From positions 1 to 8,055 of the forward strand of contig JAFPNP010000240.1 of assembly GCA_017411125.1 (NCBI GenBank): a stretch of DNA of 8,055 nucleotides, in the 5' to 3' direction. Shown piece by piece: positions 1 to 6,299 of the stretch. Made by a program: the position numbers and the translations under genes. The stretch is from Kiritimatiellia bacterium. GTDB lineage: Bacteria; Verrucomicrobiota; Kiritimatiellia; RFP12; UBA1067. Below the pieces are notes generated by a model. It did not search any database. It saw only the letters and a program-made list of their open reading frames with translations, and had not been told where the DNA came from. Position 1 is the stretch's first letter, and each line of letters begins with the position of its first letter.

Positions 1-129
1 AATGCCACATCAGGCACGGTCCCGCTTGCCTTCAACATGGATGTCGGCTACGTCCTGATGGGCATCCAACTGGCCACCTGCCCCATCCCGTCCCCAACCA
101 TCCGCACCGTGCGAGTCAATATCCAATGA
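1..129 (+). CDS. C-terminal fragment of an unrecognised protein (5' end outside window)
   Basis: Frame 1 is open from the first base to a TGA at 127-129, giving 42 residues that begin NATSGTVPLAF and end IRTVRVNIQ. Third positions are mostly G or C (about 31 of 42), as in the definite genes nearby. A strong terminator begins 30 bp after the stop, as expected for a real gene end. The fragment has no recognisable motif. It contains alternating hydrophobic and polar residues, one Cys and a Pro-rich stretch (CPIPSPT), which would fit the end of a beta-rich or secreted domain, but that is only an impression. No function is assigned. Confidence 0.55.
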   Translation, partial: NATSGTVPLAFNMDVGYVLMGIQLATCPIPSPTIRTVRVNIQ

Positions 130-158
130 CTTTTCAGCCCCAGTTCAAACCCATTCAA

Positions 159-196
159 ACCCCGTTGAAACACACCTCAACGGGGTCTTCATTTTT
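159..196 (+). terminator. Rho-independent terminator after the first gene
   Basis: CCCCGTTGA (160-168) and TCAACGGGG (177-185) are perfect inverted complements around an 8-nt loop. A159 and T186 extend the stem to 10 bp. The stem is followed by TCTTC and a run of five T (192-196). It is correctly placed 30 bp past the stop at 129 and separates that gene from the purD transcription unit. Confidence 0.88.
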
Positions 197-299
197 CCCG
201 AGACACATCCTTTTTCCCAACTCCACTAGATTCTTTCCCATTTCCCGCCCGGCGATACACCGCAGACGCGATAAGTGGTAGCAATTCCGGGTGGAATTG

Positions 300-308
300 T
301 GGTATAAT
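300..308 (+). promoter_or_regulatory. Extended -10 promoter for the purD operon
   Basis: TGGTATAAT at 300-308 matches the extended -10 consensus TGnTATAAT exactly. The hexamers 16 to 18 bp upstream (around 279-286) do not resemble TTGACA, which is typical of promoters that rely on the extended -10. The predicted transcript start is near 314-316, giving a leader of about 75 nt before purD. Confidence 0.7.
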
Positions 309-310
309 TC

Positions 311-390
311 CCGTTGTCGCGTCGAAGGAAACAGACAAGGCGGGCGGCGGATCGCCCCTCCTGCGACGGTGGCGGAACCTGGAGCAAAAC
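311..390 (+). promoter_or_regulatory. Structured 5' leader of purD with ribosome binding site
   Basis: GTCGC (316-320) is complementary to GCGAC (363-367). Allowing G-U pairs, CCGTTGTCGC (311-320) can pair with GCGACGGTGG (363-372). Inside this stem, GGGCG (342-346) pairs with CGCCC (353-357). CTCC (358-361) is also complementary to the purD Shine-Dalgarno GGAG (381-384), which sits 6 nt before the ATG. These pairings are visible in the sequence. A regulatory role is inference, and no purine-riboswitch consensus was recognised. Confidence 0.35.
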
Positions 391-1692
391 ATGAAGATTT
401 TGATAGTGGGCAGCGGCGGACGCGAACACGCAATCACGTGGCGTCTCGCACAGGACGAGGCCAGGCACGAGCTTTACTGTGCTCCGGGCAACGCGGGCAC
501 GGCGGCGCTCGCCGGGAACCTGCCCGTCGGCGCGGAGGACGTTGCCGGCATCGTGGCTTGGGCGGAGGCGAATCGTCCCGACCTCGTGGTTGTAGGGCCG
601 GAAGCGCCGCTTTGCAAGGGACTTGTGGACGCGCTGGAGAAAATCGGCGTCAAGGCGTTCGGGCCCGTCGCGGCCGGGGCGCGCATGGAGGGCTCCAAGC
701 GTTTCGCGAAGGAGGTAATGGACGCCGCGGGCGTGCCGACAGGGCGCGCGCGGATGTTCACGGACGCGGCGGCGGCGAAAGCCGCGTTGCCTGAGTATGG
801 ACTGCCCGTAGTCATAAAGGCGGACGGCCTTGCGGCCGGGAAGGGCGTCGTCGTGGCCGAGACGACGGCGCAGGCCGAGGCGGCCATAGACGACATGCTT
901 GTCGGCAACAAGTTCGGCGCCGCCGGCGCGGAGGTGCTGGTAGAGGAGTTCCTGCACGGCGAGGAGTGCTCGATTCTCGCGCTTGTGGACGGAGAACACG
1001 CCGTGCTTCTGCCTGGTTCGCAGGACCACAAGCGCGTGTTCAACGGCGACAAGGGGCCGAACACGGGCGGCATGGGCGCGTACTCGCCCGCGCCCGTCGT
1101 GACGGACGAGATGCTTCCTTATATAAAGGAAAAGATAATCCTGCCCGTAGTCCGGGAACTGAAGAAGCGCGGCATAACCTACCGCGGCGTCCTCTATGCC
1201 GGATTGATGGTGACGCCGCCCGGCGGGAAGACGGCGCTCAGCGGAAGCGCCGTGAACGTCGTTGAGTTCAACGCGCGTTTTGGCGACCCTGAGACGGAGG
1301 CCGTTCTGCCGCGTATCGGCGGCGACTTCGCGACGGCGCTCATGCACTGCGCGGAAGGGCGGCTCGCCGATTCGGACGTCGTGGTGAAACCGGGCGCGGC
1401 GGCGACCGTGATCGTGGCGTCCGGCGGCTATCCCGGTTCATACGAGAAGGGCAAGGAGATAACGGGGTTGGATGCTGCGGCGAAGCTTCCCGGCGTGATC
1501 GTGTTCCACTGCGGGACGAAGGCCGATGGTGGAAGAATCGCGACGTCGGGCGGACGCGTCCTTTCGGTGACCGGCACGGGCTCCACCCTGCGCGAGGCCG
1601 TGGACGCCGCCTATGCGGCAGTCGGAAAAATATCTTTCGACAAGGCGTTCCACCGCTCCGACATCGCGCACCGCGCATTTGAACGCAATTAA
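391..1692 (+). CDS. purD: Phosphoribosylamine--glycine ligase (GARS)
   Basis: PurD is a cytoplasmic ATP-grasp ligase that joins glycine to 5-phosphoribosylamine, making GAR in de novo purine synthesis. The 433-residue protein is full length for the family. It has the N-terminal nucleotide-fold signature GSGGREHA (7-14), GPEAPL (69-74), the ATP-binding lysine segment VIKADGLAAGKGV (141-153), VEEFLHGEE (184-192), QDHKR (211-215), GPNTGGMGAYSP (222-233) and the metal/nucleotide-binding NARFGDPETE (294-303). Between GLMVT (271-275) and VVEFNARFGDPE there is a run of roughly ten extra residues (PPGGKTALSG region) where most homologues go more directly into the EFNARFGDPE strand. The ATG at 391 is supported by GGAG at 381-384. 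purE follows 23 bp downstream on the same strand. No other candidate protein fits this set of motifs. Confidence 0.97.
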   Translation: MKILIVGSGGREHAITWRLAQDEARHELYCAPGNAGTAALAGNLPVGAEDVAGIVAWAEANRPDLVVVGPEAPLCKGLVDALEKIGVKAFGPVAAGARMEGSKRFAKEVMDAAGVPTGRARMFTDAAAAKAALPEYGLPVVIKADGLAAGKGVVVAETTAQAEAAIDDMLVGNKFGAAGAEVLVEEFLHGEECSILALVDGEHAVLLPGSQDHKRVFNGDKGPNTGGMGAYSPAPVVTDEMLPYIKEKIILPVVRELKKRGITYRGVLYAGLMVTPPGGKTALSGSAVNVVEFNARFGDPETEAVLPRIGGDFATALMHCAEGRLADSDVVVKPGAAATVIVASGGYPGSYEKGKEITGLDAAAKLPGVIVFHCGTKADGGRIATSGGRVLSVTGTGSTLREAVDAAYAAVGKISFDKAFHRSDIAHRAFERN

Positions 1693-1715
1693 TTGAAACC
1701 AAAGGAGAATTTGAC

Positions 1716-2222
1716 ATGGACTCGAAGAACCCGCTCGTCGGAATCGTCATGGGCAGCGACAGCGACTGGCCGCTCGTCAAGAAGGCGTGCGACACGCTCG
1801 ATTCGTTCGGCGTGCCTTACGAGACGCGAGTGATAAGCGCGCACCGAACGCCCGACGTGGCGCTCGACTACGCGAAGACGGCGGAAGAACGCGGCATAAA
1901 GGTCGTCGTCGCGGCAGCCGGAGGCGCGGCGCACCTTGGCGGAGTGCTTGCCGCCGGAACGGTGCTTCCCGTGATCGGCATCCCGGTCGCGGGCGGCGCG
2001 TTGAACGGGCTTGACGCCCTGTACGCGACGGTGCAGATGCCGTCCGGCGTGCCTGTGGCGACTGTCGCCTGCGGCAGCGCGGGGCCTGTGAACGCGGCTC
2101 TGCTCGCAGTGCAGATTCTCGGAACGGCGGACGCTTCGCTGCGCGAGAAGTACCGTGCGCACAAAGAGACGCTTCGCGCCAAGGTCGCCAAGGCGAACGA
2201 GCGCATCCACCAGGCGGAATGA
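1716..2222 (+). CDS. purE: 5-(carboxyamino)imidazole ribonucleotide mutase, class I PurE type
   Basis: PurE rearranges N5-CAIR to CAIR (class I) in purine synthesis and normally acts as a cytoplasmic octamer. The 168-residue product has the phosphate-binding loop GSDSDW (13-18), SAHRTP with the catalytic His43 (41-46), AAAGGAAHL (66-74) and the substrate-cap segment VQMPSGVPVAT (106-116). SAHR rather than SAHK points to class I, which depends on PurK to make N5-CAIR. No purK is visible here, so it would have to lie elsewhere. The loop reads AHLGGV where many class I enzymes have AHLPGM, a small departure. The start is fixed by AAGGAG (1702-1707), 8 nt before the ATG. The stop TGA overlaps the next gene's ATG, implying translational coupling. 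Confidence 0.96.
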   Translation: MDSKNPLVGIVMGSDSDWPLVKKACDTLDSFGVPYETRVISAHRTPDVALDYAKTAEERGIKVVVAAAGGAAHLGGVLAAGTVLPVIGIPVAGGALNGLDALYATVQMPSGVPVATVACGSAGPVNAALLAVQILGTADASLREKYRAHKETLRAKVAKANERIHQAE

Positions 2223-2992
2223 GGCTGCGCGTTTTCGGAAGCGGGTCGCAGGGCAATTCGCTCGCAGTGAGATCCGGCGGCACGCTGTTGCTGGTGGACT
2301 GCGGTTTTTCGTGCAGAGAGCTGGAGCGGCGCATGGCTTCGTGCGGCGTGTCGCCGGACGACGCGGCCGGACTGTTCTTCACGCATGACCATTCAGACCA
2401 TTGCAAAGGAATCGCCACGTTCCGCAAGCGCCATCCGTGCGTTCCGCTTTACGCGAATGGCAACACGGCGGACGCAATCGCCGCTTTGACCGGAGTGGAC
2501 GACGGATGGAACTTGTTCGAGACGGCGGAGTCGTTTGCGGTCGGCGACTTCACGGTCACGTCGTTTTCGATTCCGCACGACGCGGCGGATCCTGTCGGCT
2601 ACCTTTTCGACGACGGCGACGGCGCGTTGTTCGTCGGCACGGACATGGGCGCGGCGACGTTCGGCGTTCGCGACGCGCTTGCCCGCGCCACGTGCGCGGT
2701 GCTTGAATCCAACCACGACCCCGTGCTGCTGAGGATGTCGGACCGTCCGGCGTCGCTGAAGCAGCGGATTGCCGGACGGTGCGGACATCTTTCGAACGGC
2801 GATGCGGCTGAGCTCGTGCGCGAAGTGCGGCCTTCCCGGCTGAAGACGTTGCTGCTTGCGCACCTGTCGCGCCAGTGCAACGCGCCATATCTCGCGCTCG
2901 AGGCGATGCAGCCGGCGTTGGCGGAGCTTGGCCGCCCCGTGACCCTCGCCGCGCTCGACCAGGATTCGCCCAGCGCGCTTTACGAGTTCTAG
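2219..2992 (+). CDS. walJ: WalJ/YycJ-like MBL-fold metallohydrolase (putative nuclease)
   Basis: This is a 257-residue metallo-beta-lactamase-fold hydrolase of the YycJ/WalJ family. It has GSGSQGNS (7-14) in the first strand-loop, the metal signature THDHSDH (55-61; ligands His56, His58, Asp60, His61), PHD (119-121), TDMG with the bridging Asp142, the family-typical ESNHD (163-167), RCGHLSN (187-193) and LAHLS with the last ligand His215 (214-218). Family members are described as phosphodiesterases or nucleases linked to DNA repair in Bacillus, and in Firmicutes the gene often sits with the walKR locus. There are no such regulators here. Its ATG at 2219 overlaps the purE stop as ATGA and has only a weak upstream purine stretch (AGGCGG), so it probably relies on coupling to purE. 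nth follows almost directly, consistent with a DNA-maintenance role. Confidence 0.88.
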   Translation: MRLRVFGSGSQGNSLAVRSGGTLLLVDCGFSCRELERRMASCGVSPDDAAGLFFTHDHSDHCKGIATFRKRHPCVPLYANGNTADAIAALTGVDDGWNLFETAESFAVGDFTVTSFSIPHDAADPVGYLFDDGDGALFVGTDMGAATFGVRDALARATCAVLESNHDPVLLRMSDRPASLKQRIAGRCGHLSNGDAAELVREVRPSRLKTLLLAHLSRQCNAPYLALEAMQPALAELGRPVTLAALDQDSPSALYEF

Positions 2993-3007
2993 GAAAGTTT
3001 GCTTGAT

Positions 3008-3679
3008 ATGACGCCACAGGACATACCGGCGGTGAACCGCCTGCTTAAAAAAGAGTTCAAGGCGCACGATGCGCCGATCATCGAGTTGATCCAGGCGCAG
3101 ACGCACGATCCGTTCTGCGTGCTCGTGGGCACAATCCTCAGCGCGCGCACGAAAGATGCCTGCACGGCAGGCGCCGTCCGACGCCTGTTCGCGGAAATGG
3201 GCGGGACGGCCACTCCGGACGCGCTGGAGCGAATCCCAGTGCCACAGCTTGAGAAATTGATTTTCCCAGTCGGATTCTACCGCGACAAGGCGCGCCACCT
3301 GCACGCCCTGCCCGGAGTGCTGCGCGAGAAGTTCGGCGGTGCGCTGCCGAACACGGTGGAGGAATTGTGCGAGCTGCCGGGCGTCGGACGCAAGACGGCC
3401 AACCTCACCGTCGCCGTGGGCTTCGATCTTCCCGCGATCTGCGTCGACGTCCATGTACATCGCATCACGAACCGCCTCGGACTCATCCGCACGAAAACGC
3501 CGTTCGACACCGAGATGGCTTTGCGCGAAATCCTTCCGGTGCGCTACTGGAAGACGTGGAATTCGCATCTGGTGTCGTTCGGCCAGACGCGCTGCCATCC
3601 GCGCAATCCGGACTGCGCCGGATGCCCCATCGCCCCGTACTGCGAATTGCATTGCGCCCGGAAGGGCGAAAGTGTATAA
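3008..3679 (+). CDS. nth: Endonuclease III (DNA glycosylase/AP lyase)
   Basis: Nth removes oxidised pyrimidines from DNA and nicks the abasic site in base-excision repair. The 223-residue product has the helix-hairpin-helix LPGVGRKTAN (123-132) with the catalytic Lys129, the segment ICVDVHVHRITNRLGL with the conserved Asp147, and a C-terminal 4Fe-4S loop with cysteines at 196, 203, 206 and 212 in the classic C-x6-C-x2-C-x5-C spacing. I chose ATG 3008 because AGGAAAG (2991-2997) lies about 10 nt upstream. An in-frame TTG at 2999 would add three residues but lies too close to that site. The ribosome binding site overlaps the walJ stop, so the two genes are tightly linked. The nth stop TAA (3677-3679) lies inside the -10 box of the next promoter. 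Confidence 0.95.
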   Translation: MTPQDIPAVNRLLKKEFKAHDAPIIELIQAQTHDPFCVLVGTILSARTKDACTAGAVRRLFAEMGGTATPDALERIPVPQLEKLIFPVGFYRDKARHLHALPGVLREKFGGALPNTVEELCELPGVGRKTANLTVAVGFDLPAICVDVHVHRITNRLGLIRTKTPFDTEMALREILPVRYWKTWNSHLVSFGQTRCHPRNPDCAGCPIAPYCELHCARKGESV

Positions 3680-3680
3680 T
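3652..3680 (+). promoter_or_regulatory. Sigma70-type promoter inside the 3' end of nth
   Basis: TTGCGC (3652-3657) and a perfect TATAAT (3675-3680) are separated by 17 bp. Transcription would begin near 3686-3688, leaving an approximately 18-nt leader that opens with the Shine-Dalgarno GGAGGAAG (3688-3695) of the gene at 3705. The TAA stop codon of nth is contained in the -10 hexamer. Confidence 0.72.
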
Positions 3681-3704
3681 GCAATCCGGAGGAAGAACAG
3701 GACA

Positions 3705-4649
3705 ATGGATACATCGAGAAGAAGTTTCATAGGCGCGTTCGGCGGGGCGTTCGGCGGGCTGTTCGCCGCCGCGCGGCTTCCCGCGTTCGCGGACGCCCCG
3801 GAGCAGTTTCCGAATCGCGGCCGCTGGGAGCGGCTTTCCGTGACGTACCGCCACATCGACGCCGGCGCGTCCAAGCCGTTCTCCGTGCTGCACATCTCCG
3901 ACACGCACCTAACCGCCGCGTATCCGAACGAGAGCGAGTGGACGCGGAACTTCATGGCAAAGCGCACGACGACGTTCGGCGGGCGCCAGGAGGAGGCGCT
4001 GCGCGATTCGCTGGCGTGGGCGAAACAGCACGTGGACTACGTGATGCACACCGGCGACCTGATAGACGCTTTCAGCGAGGCCAACCTCGACCTCGTGAAG
4101 AAATACTACGGAATCGGCGGCAAGGCGATGGGCGGGGCGCTCGGCAACCACGAGTTCTTCCACGGACAGAAAAACGAAGACGAAGCGGCGAAAACGGCGA
4201 CGCGCTCGCGCCTCGCCGCCGCGTACCCGTTCGACGTGTCGCTTTCGTCCACCGTCGTCAACGGCGTGAACTTCGTGACGCTGGATGATGCGTATGGCGC
4301 CGTGACGGCGGAGCAGGCCGGACGCTTCGAGGCCGAGGCGAAGAAGGGACTCCCGGTAATCTTGTGCATGCACTGCCCGTTCAGCACTCCGACGATATAC
4401 AGGGCGGCGACCAAGTTCTGGAGGCGGAACGTGCTGAAGGCGGTGCCCGACGCGAAATCCTGGAGGGAGGGATATCGCGATCCGACGACGAAGAATTTCG
4501 TCGCGTACCTGAAATCGCTGAAGTCGCTGAAGGGCATTCTGGCCGGGCATCTGCACATCGACGTGCAGGATCGTTTTTCTCCGACGGCGATGGAATATGT
4601 CGTGGGCGGCAATTTTCTGTTCCACGGCGCGGAAATCACTATTTCGTAA
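3705..4649 (+). CDS. Tat-exported calcineurin-like metallophosphoesterase
   Basis: This 314-residue phosphoesterase is predicted to act outside the cytoplasm. The N-terminus carries a twin-arginine signal, SRRSFIG (4-10), followed by a Gly/Ala-rich hydrophobic stretch and likely cleavage after AFA or ADA (residues 29-31). The mature part holds every dinuclear-metal motif of the family: DTH (66-68), GD (117-118), GNHE (147-150), MHCP with His223, and GHLH (281-284). Export in folded form through Tat fits an enzyme that loads its metals in the cytoplasm. The substrate cannot be read from sequence; nucleotide, sugar-phosphate or lipid phosphoesters are all possible. The reading frame stays open upstream through nth, but ATG 3705 is chosen because it has GGAGG at 3688-3692 and puts the Tat motif at the very N-terminus. 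The next gene, 29 bp downstream, also has a Tat signal. Confidence 0.88.
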   Translation: MDTSRRSFIGAFGGAFGGLFAAARLPAFADAPEQFPNRGRWERLSVTYRHIDAGASKPFSVLHISDTHLTAAYPNESEWTRNFMAKRTTTFGGRQEEALRDSLAWAKQHVDYVMHTGDLIDAFSEANLDLVKKYYGIGGKAMGGALGNHEFFHGQKNEDEAAKTATRSRLAAAYPFDVSLSSTVVNGVNFVTLDDAYGAVTAEQAGRFEAEAKKGLPVILCMHCPFSTPTIYRAATKFWRRNVLKAVPDAKSWREGYRDPTTKNFVAYLKSLKSLKGILAGHLHIDVQDRFSPTAMEYVVGGNFLFHGAEITIS

Positions 4650-4678
4650 AACGCAAAACCAAGCGAAAGGAAACAGCA

Positions 4679-5578
4679 ATGGAACTGGGAAGAAGAAATT
4701 TCATCGGCCTCGGCCTCGCATCGGCGGCAGTCGCCTGCACGGGATGCTCAACGTGCTGCGGAAAAACGGCCAAGAGCCGTTCGTGGTACAACGGCGTCGA
4801 GGTCGGCTGCATCACGTACAGCTACCGCTCTATGAAGCGCAAACTCGCCGAGGACATCGTGAAATACGCGGTCGAGGACGGTCTCGGCACGCTCGAACTC
4901 ATGGGCGATGTCGTCGACGAGTATCTCAAGCGCGGCGGCGCGCGCGACATGGGCCGTCTGCCCGCGCTCCGCAAGATGTTCGACGACGCTGGCGTTTCCA
5001 TCCATATCGTCAAGTACGGCGGCATCGGCGGGAAGGACGCGAAGGAGGACGAATACCGCATGGCCGTGGCAAAGGCCATGGGCGCCAAGTGCATCACCCG
5101 CGAAATCCCCAATCCCCGCAGTTACGAGACGATCGGGCGCCGCTGCGCCGATCTGGCCGACAGGCACGGCGTCTACATCGCCTTCCACAACCACACGCAG
5201 ATAGACGCGCTCACCTACGACGGCCCTCTGCTCGGCTATTCGCCCAATCTGCGCATCAACTTCGATATCGGCCACTACGTTGCGGCGACGAACGGCGACG
5301 CGAAGCGTTTCATCGATCCGCTCGCTTTCATCGAGAAGTACCACGACAGGATCTATTCCATCCACGTCAAGGACCGCACTACCAAGGCCAATGGCGCGAA
5401 GAACCTTCCGTTCGGCAAGGGCGACACGCCCCTCGCGCAGCTTCCGGCGTTTCTGCAGAAGAAGGGCTGGTCGCCGTACTGCGACATAGAACTGGAGTAC
5501 GCCATCCCGAAGGGGTCCGACGCCGTGAAGGAGGTCGCTCTCTGCAACGACTTCTGCCGCAAGGCCGCCGGCTGCTGA
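4679..5578 (+). CDS. Tat-signal sugar-phosphate isomerase/epimerase-like TIM barrel protein
   Basis: This 299-residue protein belongs to the xylose-isomerase-like/AP-endonuclease-2 TIM-barrel superfamily. Candidate metal and catalytic residues fall where expected: Glu73 in LELMG, His170 and His172 in FHNHT, Asp196 and His199 in NFDIGHY, His229 and Asp232 in IHVKDR, and Glu271 in DIELEY. It also has FGKGDTPL near 245-252. The N-terminus has a twin-arginine motif, GRRNFIG (4-10), a short hydrophobic segment and a cysteine cluster (Cys20, 23, 26, 27). AVAC or CTGC could be an imperfect lipobox, so it may be a Tat lipoprotein. Related exported proteins usually act on sugars or cyclitols, but the substrate is unknown here. 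AAAGGA (4666-4671), 7 nt before the ATG, fixes the start. Its spacing suggests co-transcription with the phosphoesterase upstream and recO downstream. Confidence 0.85.
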   Translation: MELGRRNFIGLGLASAAVACTGCSTCCGKTAKSRSWYNGVEVGCITYSYRSMKRKLAEDIVKYAVEDGLGTLELMGDVVDEYLKRGGARDMGRLPALRKMFDDAGVSIHIVKYGGIGGKDAKEDEYRMAVAKAMGAKCITREIPNPRSYETIGRRCADLADRHGVYIAFHNHTQIDALTYDGPLLGYSPNLRINFDIGHYVAATNGDAKRFIDPLAFIEKYHDRIYSIHVKDRTTKANGAKNLPFGKGDTPLAQLPAFLQKKGWSPYCDIELEYAIPKGSDAVKEVALCNDFCRKAAGC

Positions 5579-5600
5579 CGCTTCGGCGGGAAGTCGGACA

Positions 5601-6299
5601 ATGGCGGGAGAAATCGTCAAGACCAGGGGCATCGTGCTTTCGATCCGCCCCTGGTCGCGCACCAGCCACGTGGTGACGTGGCTCACTCCCCATGGTACGG
5701 TTGCGACGCTCGTGAAGGGTGCAGTGCGGCCCAAGAGCGCGTTTCTGGGGCAGTACGACCTCTTCTATCTTTGCGATCTTCTATACTATGCGCGCGCATC
5801 CGGCGATCTGCACGCACTGCGCGAGGCGTCGCCCGTGGAACTGCGCGAACACTTGCGCGGAGACTGGCGCGCGACGGCGCTTGCCGGTTATGCCGCAGAC
5901 CTCGTGCGCGACTTTGCCCCGCCCGGCTCCGAATCCGCCGTCTGGTTCGACTTTCTTGACGCATTTCTCGCGCCGGCGCCGGATGTTCCGCACTTGACGC
6001 GCCTCATACGTCTTGAAATGGGGCTTTTGGAACTGGCCGGACTCGCGCCGGACTTTTCCGGTCTTGATTCGCGCGAACCGTGGACGCCTTTCGGACTTGA
6101 CAGCGGCCGTTGCGGCGCCGGCGAGCGCATCGTGCGTCTCGCTCCGCGCACCGTGGCCGCTATGCGGCGTCCCGACGCGCCTGACGTGAGCCTGGACGAA
6201 AAGAAAGACGCCGTGAGGTTTCTCGGCGCCTTTCTTTCATATCACATCGAGCGTCCGCCGGATGTGCGGCGGACGCTCGTGCGTCTTGTCGTCACTTAG
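5601..6299 (+). CDS. recO: DNA repair protein RecO
   Basis: RecO, with RecR, loads RecA onto SSB-coated single-stranded DNA and anneals strands during recombinational repair. The 232-residue product shows the N-terminal OB-fold pattern KTRGIVLSIRPWSRTSHVV, the LTPHGTVATLVKGAVRPKS strand-loop (28-46) and the downstream GDLHALREASPVEL (68-81), followed by the helical domain. The region that holds a four-cysteine zinc finger in many bacterial RecO proteins (about 147-180) has only Cys171, so this copy appears to lack the zinc site, as the E. coli protein does. GGGAAG (5588-5593) is 7 nt before ATG 5601. It follows the TIM-barrel gene by 22 bp and meets the parvulin gene tail to tail with an 8-bp overlap. 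Confidence 0.9.
   Translation: MAGEIVKTRGIVLSIRPWSRTSHVVTWLTPHGTVATLVKGAVRPKSAFLGQYDLFYLCDLLYYARASGDLHALREASPVELREHLRGDWRATALAGYAADLVRDFAPPGSESAVWFDFLDAFLAPAPDVPHLTRLIRLEMGLLELAGLAPDFSGLDSREPWTPFGLDSGRCGAGERIVRLAPRTVAAMRRPDAPDVSLDEKKDAVRFLGAFLSYHIERPPDVRRTLVRLVVT
6248..6279. repeat. Perfect 13-bp inverted repeat in the 3' end of recO
   Basis: CGAGCGTCCGCCG (6248-6260) and CGGCGGACGCTCG (6267-6279) are exact inverted complements around the 6-nt loop GATGTG. The hairpin lies within the last recO codons and 13 bp past the stop of the convergent parvulin gene. Neither strand has a clear T-run after it, so it is not a textbook terminator. It could still act as an RNA 3'-end barrier for both converging transcripts. 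No other terminator is visible at this junction. Confidence 0.6.

Noticed and set aside
315..390. Classical purine riboswitch upstream of purD
   Set aside because: The leader is structured, but I could not find the three-way-junction and kissing-loop sequence pattern of that class.
226..1347. Long minus-strand open frame opposite purD (373 codons)
   Set aside because: It is antisense to purD, whose motifs are all intact. The product is Arg/His-rich with no recognisable domain, a usual artefact of GC-rich coding DNA.
3339..3704. Upstream extension of the phosphoesterase frame through nth
   Set aside because: The extension is out of frame with nth, lacks domain content and would bury the Tat motif. 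ATG 3705 has a proper ribosome binding site and promoter.
2393..3967. Minus-strand open frame of 524 codons opposite walJ, nth and the phosphoesterase start
   Set aside because: It spans three well-supported genes and two gene boundaries on the opposite strand. Its composition is low-complexity Arg/Ala/His, as expected of a shadow frame.
4364..4678. Upstream extension of the TIM-barrel frame into the phosphoesterase gene
   Set aside because: It overlaps the conserved phosphoesterase end in another frame. ATG 4679 has AAAGGA and an N-terminal twin-arginine signal.
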